A stretch of 17,103 nucleotides of DNA, taken from contig JAAXHR010000168.1 in the NCBI GenBank assembly GCA_012270805.1, positions 1 through 17,103 on the forward strand. Direction: 5' to 3'. The position numbers and the translations under genes were made by a program. Positions 7,186-13,809 of this stretch are shown here, piece by piece. Under the pieces are notes generated by a model that was given only the letters and a program-made list of their open reading frames with translations, had not been told where the DNA came from and searched no databases. Every line of letters begins with the position of its first letter. Positions within the stretch are counted from its first letter, which is position 1. The stretch comes from Dehalococcoidia bacterium. Its GTDB lineage: Bacteria; Chloroflexota; Dehalococcoidia; Lucifugimonadales; Lucifugimonadaceae.

Positions 7186-7656
7186 ATGCAAACGATCACA
7201 CGAACACACACAACATCGGTTTCGCGTTCGTTCGCGCTCCGGGGGCTGGCGATTCAAGATCTCCAAGTGATCCGCGATGAAATGACCGAGACAGAACACA
7301 CGACCTCACTCAGGAACTACGAAACCAACTATTCGACCGTCGATTCGGAGCACACTAATCAATCGATGCGTGCGAGGTTCAACATGCTGATTGAACAATG
7401 GCACATTGAGCGCCGGTACATTTCGTCGCTTTCGAAATTAGCAAATTGTCCTTCCTACCGAGAAATCGTCGGGATGGGCCCCGATGCTTTGCCGTTTATA
7501 TTTGCACAGATGCGATCCGAAGGCAACGATCCTGACCATTGGGACATAGCACTCACAGAAATTACAGGTGAAGACCCCGTCCCTGAGAGTTCATATGGCG
7601 ATTCAATCAAGATCGCGCGAGCATGGTTGGATTGGGCGCATCAACATGGATTTTGA
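7186..7656 (+). CDS. Helical HEAT-like protein, partner of the DUF7689-like gene (cassette gene 2)
   Basis: This 156-aa protein has a variable N-terminus followed by a conserved-looking helical part (about 60-156): LIEQWHIERRYISSL, YREIVGMGPDALPFIFAQM, DHWDIALTEITGEDPVP and ARAWLDWAHQHGF. The pattern of MG..ALP..., HW..AL..ITG and A..WL.W is one I associate with small bacterial proteins encoded directly before DUF7689 genes, as seen here. The fold is probably HEAT-like alpha-helical. The ATG at 7186 is favoured by GAGAG 8 nt upstream; Met33 is an alternative start. The stop overlaps the next start by 11 bp, which implies translational coupling and suggests matched amounts of the two proteins. 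The biochemical function is unknown. Confidence 0.82.
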   Translation: MQTITRTHTTSVSRSFALRGLAIQDLQVIRDEMTETEHTTSLRNYETNYSTVDSEHTNQSMRARFNMLIEQWHIERRYISSLSKLANCPSYREIVGMGPDALPFIFAQMRSEGNDPDHWDIALTEITGEDPVPESSYGDSIKIARAWLDWAHQHGF

Positions 7657-8107
7657 ATCCTTGCTACGACATGAGAGTCTCAGACACGAATTTCCGCTCC
7701 TGAACGACACCAACTATGAGATAACTAGCCGGGCGACCGGTCGTTACAACTGCATTGCTTGGGCAGCAGGTAAGTGTAACCAAAAATGGTGGCCGGAATA
7801 TCGAGGGTATTGGCCGCCAGGCTTAAAGCGTGAGGTCACACTCGAGGCATTCGTCGCCATGTTTGAAACACTCGGCTATGAAAAATGCGAAAACATTGGC
7901 CTCGAACGTGGCTTCGAAAAAGTTGTCATTTATGTAGAGGGCGGCCGAGCCCAGATTCCTACTCATGCTGCACGGCAACTCGAGAATGGTAGTTGGACAA
8001 GCAAATTAGGTGATGAAGTCGATATTGAGCATCTTTCTCCAGATATTCTTACATCAGACCGGTACGGTAGACCGCATGTTTACATGCGACGCCCTCGTAG
8101 CACCTAA
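7646..8107 (+). CDS. DUF7689-like protein with a conserved Cys/His pair (cassette gene 3)
   Basis: This 153-aa protein matches the DUF7689 pattern as I remember it: NCIAWA (35-40, C36), WWP (48-50), YWP (55-57), a helical TLEAFVAMFETLGYE (65-79), GFEKVVIYVE (89-98), THAARQLENGSWTSKLG (106-122, H107) and a C-terminal YGRPHVYMRR. A Cys near the N-terminus in NC.AWA, followed by beta strands and a His in THAARQ, resembles the layout of NlpC/P60 or papain-like enzymes. The catalytic reading is inference. The open frame extends upstream to 7568, but I start at ATG 7646 because MDFESLLRHE leads into the family N-terminus and overlaps the previous stop by only 11 bp. There is no signal peptide, so it is probably cytoplasmic. 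Confidence 0.85.
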   Translation: MDFESLLRHESLRHEFPLLNDTNYEITSRATGRYNCIAWAAGKCNQKWWPEYRGYWPPGLKREVTLEAFVAMFETLGYEKCENIGLERGFEKVVIYVEGGRAQIPTHAARQLENGSWTSKLGDEVDIEHLSPDILTSDRYGRPHVYMRRPRST

Positions 8108-8176
8108 ATCCCACCGAACTCGACAGGTGCGTGAATTCTGTTCGAACCGTCCAAACACCACACGATTGACCCGGTC

Positions 8177-10144
8177 ATGACTGCTCAAGCCTTTAACCCC
8201 TACGAGCATTACGAGGAGATGATGATCCCGATGCGTGACGGGGTTCGGCTCGCGACAGATGTCCACTTTCCGGTCAACGACGACGGCAACCGCATCACTG
8301 ATCCCGCCCCTGTCCTCCTAGTCCGGACCTCCTACGATAAGTCTAAAGAGGAGTGGGACACCGTCCGCGGCTACTACCCCCGCCACGGCTACGTATTCGT
8401 CAATCAAGACCTCCGCTCTCGCTTCAGATCCGAAGGTGACGGCCGCTACTATCACACCTGCAACCCGTGGGAAGGCGAAGACGGTTACGACACCATCGAG
8501 TGGATCGCCGACCAACCATGGTGCAACGGCAAAATCGGTACCCTAGGCAGCTCTCACCGAGGCATCGTCCAAACCGTGGCTGCCCTTCATCGACCTCCTC
8601 ACCTCGTAGCGCAATGGGTCGAACAAGCGCCCACCAATATATACGCTCACGAAGCCCGCGAAGGCGGTGCGATGTGCTTCCACATGGCCGCGGCAATCCA
8701 CAACCACGCACTCGACTCGCACGAGCTCCGCAACAACCCCGAAGGCGTCCTAGCCGTGGCCAAAACCTTCCAGAATATGCGGGAGTTCCTATCGGACACC
8801 CCGTGGAAACGCGGCGAAATCGCCCTGTCTCACGCCCCACACCTCGAAGAAACTCTCTTCAACTACTACACCCGCGGAGAATACGACGAATGGTGGGCAA
8901 ACGAGAACCTCGACCAGACTCCATACCTCAACCGCCATGCCGACATCCCCGTCATCCTTACCGGCGGTTGGTGGGATCCCTTCGCAGGGGGGACCGCAGA
9001 CCTCTTCGTCGAACTCACTCGCCGCAACACAAACCCGACACGGATGGTCTTCGGTCCGTGGGCACATGGTACCCAACGCACCGACGCAACACACGAAGGC
9101 GATGTCGACTTCGGACCCGATGCGCAGTGGGGAATGGCGAAATTCAACCCCATACGCCGCAGGTGGTTCGATCGCTGGCTCAAAGACGAAGAAAACGGTG
9201 TCGACAACGACCCACCGATCCTACTCTTCGTAATGGGAGGCGGCGATGGAAACAAGAACACCGACGGACGCCTCAACCACGGCGGGCATTGGCGATACGA
9301 ACACGAATGGCCCCTAGCGCGAGCAGAAAACACCAACTTCTACCTCCACGCCGACGGGACCCTCACCACCAACCCACCCCTTTCGCAAAGTGAAGCGAGC
9401 GGGGGATACCCGACGACAGAGGTCAATACCTCAATCACCTACACGTTCGATCCCGACAACCCCGTCCCAACCCTCGGTGGCAACGTTGCTGGCTTCAGCG
9501 CAATGGATAAACCCGAAGACGGTGGGCCGGTATTCGACGAGATGCCGTCTCCGGGAAAACAGGCGGATACGATCCTTAAACACGCCTACTCGTTGGTCAC
9601 ACCTGGTCCGATGCATCAACGCGAGCAACCGGGTTTAATGGCTTGCAGCGAACCCTACCCGCTTCTGTGCGACCGTCCAGACGTCATCACATTCCAGACT
9701 GAACCACTAACCGAAGATGTCGAAATCACTGGACCAATCGAAGTCAACCTGTGGATCTCCTCAACTGCTCCCGATACTGACTTCACCGCCAAACTCTTTG
9801 ACATCTACCCGCCAAGCGAAGATTACCCCGATGGCTACCACCTCAATCTCTGCGACTCCATCCTCCGCACCCGTTACCGCAACTCGTGGACCGAACCCGA
9901 GATGATGTCCCCGGGCAAGATCTACCCAATCACGATCACCCTCACACCCACAAGCAACCTCTTCAAAACCGGCCACCGTATCCGAGTCGACATCTCCAGC
10001 AGCAACTTCCCCCGCTTCGACATCAACCCCAACACCGGTGAACCGATGGGCCGACACACTCACATCCGACCCGCCCAAAACACCATCTACCTGAGTTACA
10101 ACTATCCTTCACACATCGTCTTGCCACTCATCCCTATCGACTAG
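8177..10144 (+). CDS. CocE/NonD family alpha/beta hydrolase (peptidase S15-like)
   Basis: This 655-aa protein has the full CocE/X-Pro dipeptidyl-peptidase architecture. The alpha/beta hydrolase core has the oxyanion Tyr in RTSYDKS (Y53), nucleophile S126 in GSSHRG, D267 in GGWWDPF and H297 in GPWAHG. A C-terminal jelly-roll domain (PepX_C-like, about 500-650) is marked by ITGPIEVNLWISSTAPDTDF and HRIRVDISSSNFPRFD. It is likely an esterase or amidase on acyl or peptide-like substrates; the specificity cannot be told. The nucleophile elbow has His (H127) where GxSYxG is usual. No signal peptide is seen, so it is probably cytoplasmic. The Shine-Dalgarno is not obvious, but MTAQAFNPYEHYEE... fits the family start. 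Its TAG stop overlaps the recG stop on the other strand. Confidence 0.93.
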   Translation: MTAQAFNPYEHYEEMMIPMRDGVRLATDVHFPVNDDGNRITDPAPVLLVRTSYDKSKEEWDTVRGYYPRHGYVFVNQDLRSRFRSEGDGRYYHTCNPWEGEDGYDTIEWIADQPWCNGKIGTLGSSHRGIVQTVAALHRPPHLVAQWVEQAPTNIYAHEAREGGAMCFHMAAAIHNHALDSHELRNNPEGVLAVAKTFQNMREFLSDTPWKRGEIALSHAPHLEETLFNYYTRGEYDEWWANENLDQTPYLNRHADIPVILTGGWWDPFAGGTADLFVELTRRNTNPTRMVFGPWAHGTQRTDATHEGDVDFGPDAQWGMAKFNPIRRRWFDRWLKDEENGVDNDPPILLFVMGGGDGNKNTDGRLNHGGHWRYEHEWPLARAENTNFYLHADGTLTTNPPLSQSEASGGYPTTEVNTSITYTFDPDNPVPTLGGNVAGFSAMDKPEDGGPVFDEMPSPGKQADTILKHAYSLVTPGPMHQREQPGLMACSEPYPLLCDRPDVITFQTEPLTEDVEITGPIEVNLWISSTAPDTDFTAKLFDIYPPSEDYPDGYHLNLCDSILRTRYRNSWTEPEMMSPGKIYPITITLTPTSNLFKTGHRIRVDISSSNFPRFDINPNTGEPMGRHTHIRPAQNTIYLSYNYPSHIVLPLIPID

Positions 10145-12636
10145 GCGTAACTCGAAACATCCCTCGGAACAATCCGAATCGTCTCTCGTTTCAACTCCCG
10201 ATGCTCCGGCATCGCTAAGTCAAAATCTTTCGCCAACAACTCCTCCGCAACGCCACGCGCCTTGCCCAGCAACTCCAAATCATCAAACCTGGCGAACCGC
10301 CATCCGCTCCATCCGCTCTGCAGCTCTGCCAAATTTCTGCCAGGCCCCCTCAACTCCAAGTCCTTCCGCGCCAGATCAAACCCGTCGATATTTTCCACAA
10401 CCGCCTGCAACCGAGCTTGTGCTAGATCATTCTCGGCATCCGAAACCAATATGCACGTCCCTCCGAACTTGCCGCGCCCGACTCGCCCTCGTATCTGATG
10501 CAACTGCGACAACCCAAAGTGATCTGCCGTCATAATGACCATCATCGTCGCATTCGGAACATCCACCCCCACCTCAATCACTGGAGTAGCCACCAAAACA
10601 TCGATCTCTTGACCCCTAAACGACTCCATCGCCGACCGCTTATCCGCCAAACTCATCCGACCGTGCAACAACCCAACCCTCAAATCAGCAAACACATCCC
10701 GTCCCAACCTCTCAAATTCAACCACTGCAGAAGCCCCCGACACATTCTCCGAAGGATCGATCAACGGACAGACCACAAACGCCTGCCGTCCCTCATTGAC
10801 ATCGCTCCGAATCTTTCCATACGCCTCTTCCAACTCGAACGGCGACCGAACCCACCGCGTCTCAATCTCCCGCCTTCCCTTCGGCATCACCCGCAAAGTC
10901 GATAGCTCCGTCTCTCCATACATCGTCATGTGAAGCGTCCGCGGTATCGGCGTAGCTGACATCGCCAACAGATGGGGGCGCGGCGTCCGATTCGTCAGAG
11001 TCGCCCTCTGCTCAGTCCCAAACCGCTGTTGCTCGTCCACCACAACCAAAGCCAACTCATCGAAGCCCACAGCATCCTGCAAAAGCGCATGAGTTCCAAC
11101 AACCAGATCGATTTCACCATCCGCACACATCGCCTGCATCGTCCTCTTCTCCCGTTGAGACAGACTGCCCGTTAACAGTCCGACCCGCAGATTGCGTCCT
11201 CTCTTTTCAACTCGATACAAAGGCGACTCATAAACCGAACCATACCCGCTCAATACCTCCCGACACTCCAACTGTTCCAACATGCTCAAGAAATGCTGCT
11301 CCGCCAGAACCTCCGTCGGAGCCATCATCGCCGCCTGCATCCCATTCCCACCCGAAACCGACAACATCGCCGCAATCGCAACCACCGTCTTGCCACTACC
11401 TACTTCCCCCTGAAGCAATCGAGCCATCGGATACCCCGAGTCCATATCGCCTAATATCGTCTCAACACCCTCCCTCTGATCAACAGTCAACTCAAATCCC
11501 AACGACGACACAAATTTCTTTACAATCCCCCGATCCGGCATCAACTTAATCGCCTCCACAGTACCTCGCCACCTGGCACGCCTCCGAATCGCCGCGATCT
11601 GGTTATATAGAAATTCATCAAACGCAAACCGACGTATCGCTGACCACCTCTGTCGCTCCGACAAAGGCCGGTGCATCACCTCGAAAGCATCCAACAACCC
11701 CATCAATTCATGCGCTTTCCGCACTTCCTCCGGCAACGTCTCAACAACCAACCGCAATCCATTGTCCAAACACTGCATCACACCGTTCCGCACTGTTCGC
11801 TGATTGAGGCCGGTACTCAACGGATAGACCGGCACCATCGCCCCCGCATGGATAAACCCCCGATGGTTCTCCCGACCACCACGAATAATGTCGTCATACT
11901 CCGGATTCTCCATCGTCGGATGACCACGATACTCGCCAACCTTCCCGCTAACCACGATCCGATCCCCTACCTGCCACCTCGATGCCATATAAGGCATGTT
12001 GAACCAGGTTATCGACATATAACCCGTTCCATCCCGAATCCGCACCCGCGCCGAACCTCTAGCCCCGCCAAACCGGTTCACTTCCGATGTAACCACATCA
12101 CCAACCACAGTAGCTTCCTCGCCCGGCACCAGATCAACGATGTTCGATCGTTGCGTGTAGTCGATCATCCGCAACGGAAAATGCCACAAAACATCCCGCA
12201 ACGTCGCCAATCCCAATGCCTCAAACGCCCTTTTCGCCGAAACATGAAGGTACCGAAGCGACGATACCGGCGCATCTAGCCCTGTTTTCGGCGATGCCGG
12301 TCGCAGGTTTTTAGTGGCTGCTTTAAGAGCACGTTCAGGTTCGGATGATGCTTCGACCCTAACAGGACCAGACACACTTGGCCGTGACGTAGTCCCATAC
12401 AACCGCCTATACGCCACCGCTGCCCAAGACCTGCGCTCCGCAGAGGACAAGACCGCGTAACGACGCCCATTCATCGGAGCCAAGCCTCGAATCCGCCCCG
12501 CAATCCGGTCCAGATTCGGCCACATCCTATCCAACCCACCACCTATCACCGCGCTATTGTCAAAGCCGTTTTTGGCTTCGACCTTAAGCACATTCACCAG
12601 AAGCTCCGTCTGGCGTTCAACAACTAGATCAGCCAT
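10141..12636 (-). CDS. recG: ATP-dependent DNA helicase RecG
   Basis: RecG remodels stalled forks and branched DNA. The 831 aa include an N-terminal helical extension (about 1-120), the wedge OB domain (about 165-250) and superfamily 2 helicase motifs: Walker A QGEVGSGKT (409-417), APTEVLAEQH (439-448), motif II DEQQ (534-537), SAT (560-562), GRMSLADK (659-666), VIEVGVDVPNA (686-696) and motif VI QIRGRVGRG (714-722). The C-terminal DGFDLARKDLELRGPG (751-766) and LQSGWSGWR (772-780) match the TRG region. Three small departures from common RecG sequence are DEQQ for DEQH, EVGSGKT for DVGSGKT and ATPVIEVG for ATTVIEVG; none abolishes a known essential residue. The ATG has no Shine-Dalgarno. A promoter 16-spacer match ends 11 nt before it, so the leader is very short. 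Confidence 0.96.
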   Translation of the reverse strand: MADLVVERQTELLVNVLKVEAKNGFDNSAVIGGGLDRMWPNLDRIAGRIRGLAPMNGRRYAVLSSAERRSWAAVAYRRLYGTTSRPSVSGPVRVEASSEPERALKAATKNLRPASPKTGLDAPVSSLRYLHVSAKRAFEALGLATLRDVLWHFPLRMIDYTQRSNIVDLVPGEEATVVGDVVTSEVNRFGGARGSARVRIRDGTGYMSITWFNMPYMASRWQVGDRIVVSGKVGEYRGHPTMENPEYDDIIRGGRENHRGFIHAGAMVPVYPLSTGLNQRTVRNGVMQCLDNGLRLVVETLPEEVRKAHELMGLLDAFEVMHRPLSERQRWSAIRRFAFDEFLYNQIAAIRRRARWRGTVEAIKLMPDRGIVKKFVSSLGFELTVDQREGVETILGDMDSGYPMARLLQGEVGSGKTVVAIAAMLSVSGGNGMQAAMMAPTEVLAEQHFLSMLEQLECREVLSGYGSVYESPLYRVEKRGRNLRVGLLTGSLSQREKRTMQAMCADGEIDLVVGTHALLQDAVGFDELALVVVDEQQRFGTEQRATLTNRTPRPHLLAMSATPIPRTLHMTMYGETELSTLRVMPKGRREIETRWVRSPFELEEAYGKIRSDVNEGRQAFVVCPLIDPSENVSGASAVVEFERLGRDVFADLRVGLLHGRMSLADKRSAMESFRGQEIDVLVATPVIEVGVDVPNATMMVIMTADHFGLSQLHQIRGRVGRGKFGGTCILVSDAENDLAQARLQAVVENIDGFDLARKDLELRGPGRNLAELQSGWSGWRFARFDDLELLGKARGVAEELLAKDFDLAMPEHRELKRETIRIVPRDVSSYA

Positions 12637-12647
12637 CGATCAAAGGC

Positions 12648-12675
12648 AACATATCTCCAACAGCGACTTAAACAA
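12648..12675 (-). promoter_or_regulatory. Candidate recG promoter
   Basis: On the - strand, TTGTTT (12675-12670) and TATGTT (12653-12648) are separated by 16 bp. Transcription would begin about 4 nt before the ATG at 12636, so the recG mRNA would be nearly leaderless. This fits the missing ribosome-binding site. The hexamers match the sigma70 consensus at three and four positions, so this is a modest call. Confidence 0.35.
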
Positions 12676-12720
12676 CCTTATGCCAAAGACCTAGACCTTC
12701 CCTTTTTTCGAATCAAAACG

Positions 12721-12850
12721 GGGACGCGAGTGAACCCCAGCGCAACTCGCAGGGGGCTCATGCCAACTCTCACGCAAAAACTTATCCATCTCCCGCTCGC
12801 GAGAGTTTTGCAAATGCCTCGCGGAGACAGAGAGCGTTAGGGTGAGGGGC
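12721..12850. repeat. Palindromic intergenic element, probable dispersed repeat
   Basis: This fills most of the gap between the degV-type and recG genes and abuts the former's stop codon. On the - strand it starts with CCCCTCACCCTAAC, a motif common at the edge of intergenic dispersed repeats in many bacteria. Nested symmetry includes GCGAGT (12726-12731)/ACTCGC (12745-12750), the perfect palindrome CTCGCGAG (12796-12803), and GCAAAAACT (12774-12782) against AGTTTTGC (12804-12811) with one bulged base. It has no open frame of its own. It could fold as RNA and end the degV-type transcript, but no T-run follows on that strand. There is no second copy in this window. Confidence 0.45.
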
Positions 12851-13702
12851 CTACCACGAAACCGCCAACCCGACCGTTCCAGTGCCCAGATGCGCGCCGA
12901 TCGCCGGCCCTATAGTCGCGGTGAGCGTCATGCCACCCGGCGCGACATACGAACCCAATTCCGCCAAAACCTCTTCAGCCTCGCCCTTCGACGACGAATC
13001 CGTGTGCATCACTGCCAAATTTGTCAACGGCGCATGATCCTCAACCAGGGCTGAAATCAGCTTCGACATCGCCCTGCGATGAGACCGCGGCTTAGCTAGG
13101 ACCTCCACCTCGCCGTCAACTATCGCCAACACCGGGCGAATGTTCAGAATGTTCGCCATCAGCGCTTGCGCGCCCTTTAATCTGCCCCCACGCTTCAAAT
13201 ACTCCAGCGTTTCAGGCGTCCCGCCGAACTGCACCCGAGGTACCATGTCCTGCGCCGCCGATACCGCGTCTGTGAGATTGCCCCCGTCATTGATAATCTT
13301 CCGCGCCGCAATCGCTAACCAACCCGTAGCCATTGACGCCGAATACGAATCTACATGCTTGATCCGCTCTCCGCTCGGATCCGCCTGAGCCGCTCCCGCT
13401 ACAGCCGATGCATACGTACCACTCACCAACGACGAAATGTGGATCGACGCAATCTCGTCGTGCTCCTCGAGCAACCCGTCGTACACCGACTTAAAATCCC
13501 CGGGCGACGGTTGAGACGTAGTAGGAAACACATCTTTGTCACGCGCCAATCGCGAGTAAAAATCCTCGGTCGCGATCTCCACGTTATCCCGAAACTCCTC
13601 GTCCCCAAACCTCACGAACGCCGGAACTATCGTCAGGCCATGCTCTTCGACCAGATCCGAAGGGATATCTGCGGTGCTATCCGTTACAACTGCTATGCTC
13701 AC
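12851..13702 (-). CDS. DegV family fatty-acid-binding protein
   Basis: This 283-aa protein has the whole DegV signature: AVVTDSTADIP (4-14), TTSQPSPGDF (61-70), HISSLVSGTYASA (88-100), HVDSYSAS (116-123), LEYLKRGGRLKGA (166-178) and IGPAIGAHLGTG (264-275). In FakB-type members the Thr/Ser of TSQPS, the Ser-Gly-Thr loop, the Arg of KRGGR and the His of GAH hold the fatty-acid carboxylate; all are present (S63, S94, R171, H271). Such proteins present fatty acids to the kinase FakA; no fakA is in this window. The start is GTG at 13702-13700 with AGGAG 7 nt upstream. It is divergent from the metalloprotease gene across about 100 bp. The family call is firm; the fatty-acid role comes from FakB homologues. 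Confidence 0.95.
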   Translation of the reverse strand: MSIAVVTDSTADIPSDLVEEHGLTIVPAFVRFGDEEFRDNVEIATEDFYSRLARDKDVFPTTSQPSPGDFKSVYDGLLEEHDEIASIHISSLVSGTYASAVAGAAQADPSGERIKHVDSYSASMATGWLAIAARKIINDGGNLTDAVSAAQDMVPRVQFGGTPETLEYLKRGGRLKGAQALMANILNIRPVLAIVDGEVEVLAKPRSHRRAMSKLISALVEDHAPLTNLAVMHTDSSSKGEAEEVLAELGSYVAPGGMTLTATIGPAIGAHLGTGTVGLAVSW

Positions 13703-13709
13703 ACGTTCG

Positions 13710-13714
13710 CTCCT
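13710..13714 (-). promoter_or_regulatory. Ribosome-binding site for the GTG start of the DegV gene
   Basis: AGGAG on the - strand is 7 nt before GTG. This supports the GTG start and the short N-terminus that leads at once into the first beta strand. Confidence 0.75.
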
Positions 13715-13764
13715 GCAAGTTCACCTGGCTAAACCACTCGTATGCGAATAAGTTACACCAATTT

Positions 13765-13809
13765 GGGAGGAAATATCAATTGCTACGAAGCGACTTAGAT
13801 AATGAGTAA
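13765..13809 (+). other. Strong Shine-Dalgarno with a 9-codon leader ORF overlapping the metalloprotease start
   Basis: GGGAGG (13765-13770) is 31 nt before the ATG at 13802, too far to serve it directly. It is 9 nt before a TTG (13780) that opens a 9-codon frame ending in TAA at 13807-13809. That short frame overlaps the ATG in another frame. It may be a leader peptide that couples translation to the protease gene, or the element may be a chance match and the true start may lie elsewhere. Confidence 0.35.

Noticed and set aside
7568..7645. Upstream start for the DUF7689-like gene
   Set aside because: These 26 codons lie fully inside gene 2 in another frame and look random. The 7646 start gives an 11-bp overlap and a sensible N-terminus.
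8099..8131. Terminator after the cassette (GCACCT/AGGTGC inverted repeat)
   Set aside because: The stem is 6 bp with a loop of about 21 nt and no T-run, so it is too weak to call.
8467..9393. 308-aa Arg/Pro-rich ORF inside the hydrolase gene
   Set aside because: It is a second-frame shadow of a C-rich gene. The Arg/Pro/His composition is what codon bias predicts, and the hydrolase frame carries all the family motifs.
11671..12279. 202-aa + strand ORF opposite recG
   Set aside because: It is an antisense shadow rich in His, Pro and Arg with no domain pattern.
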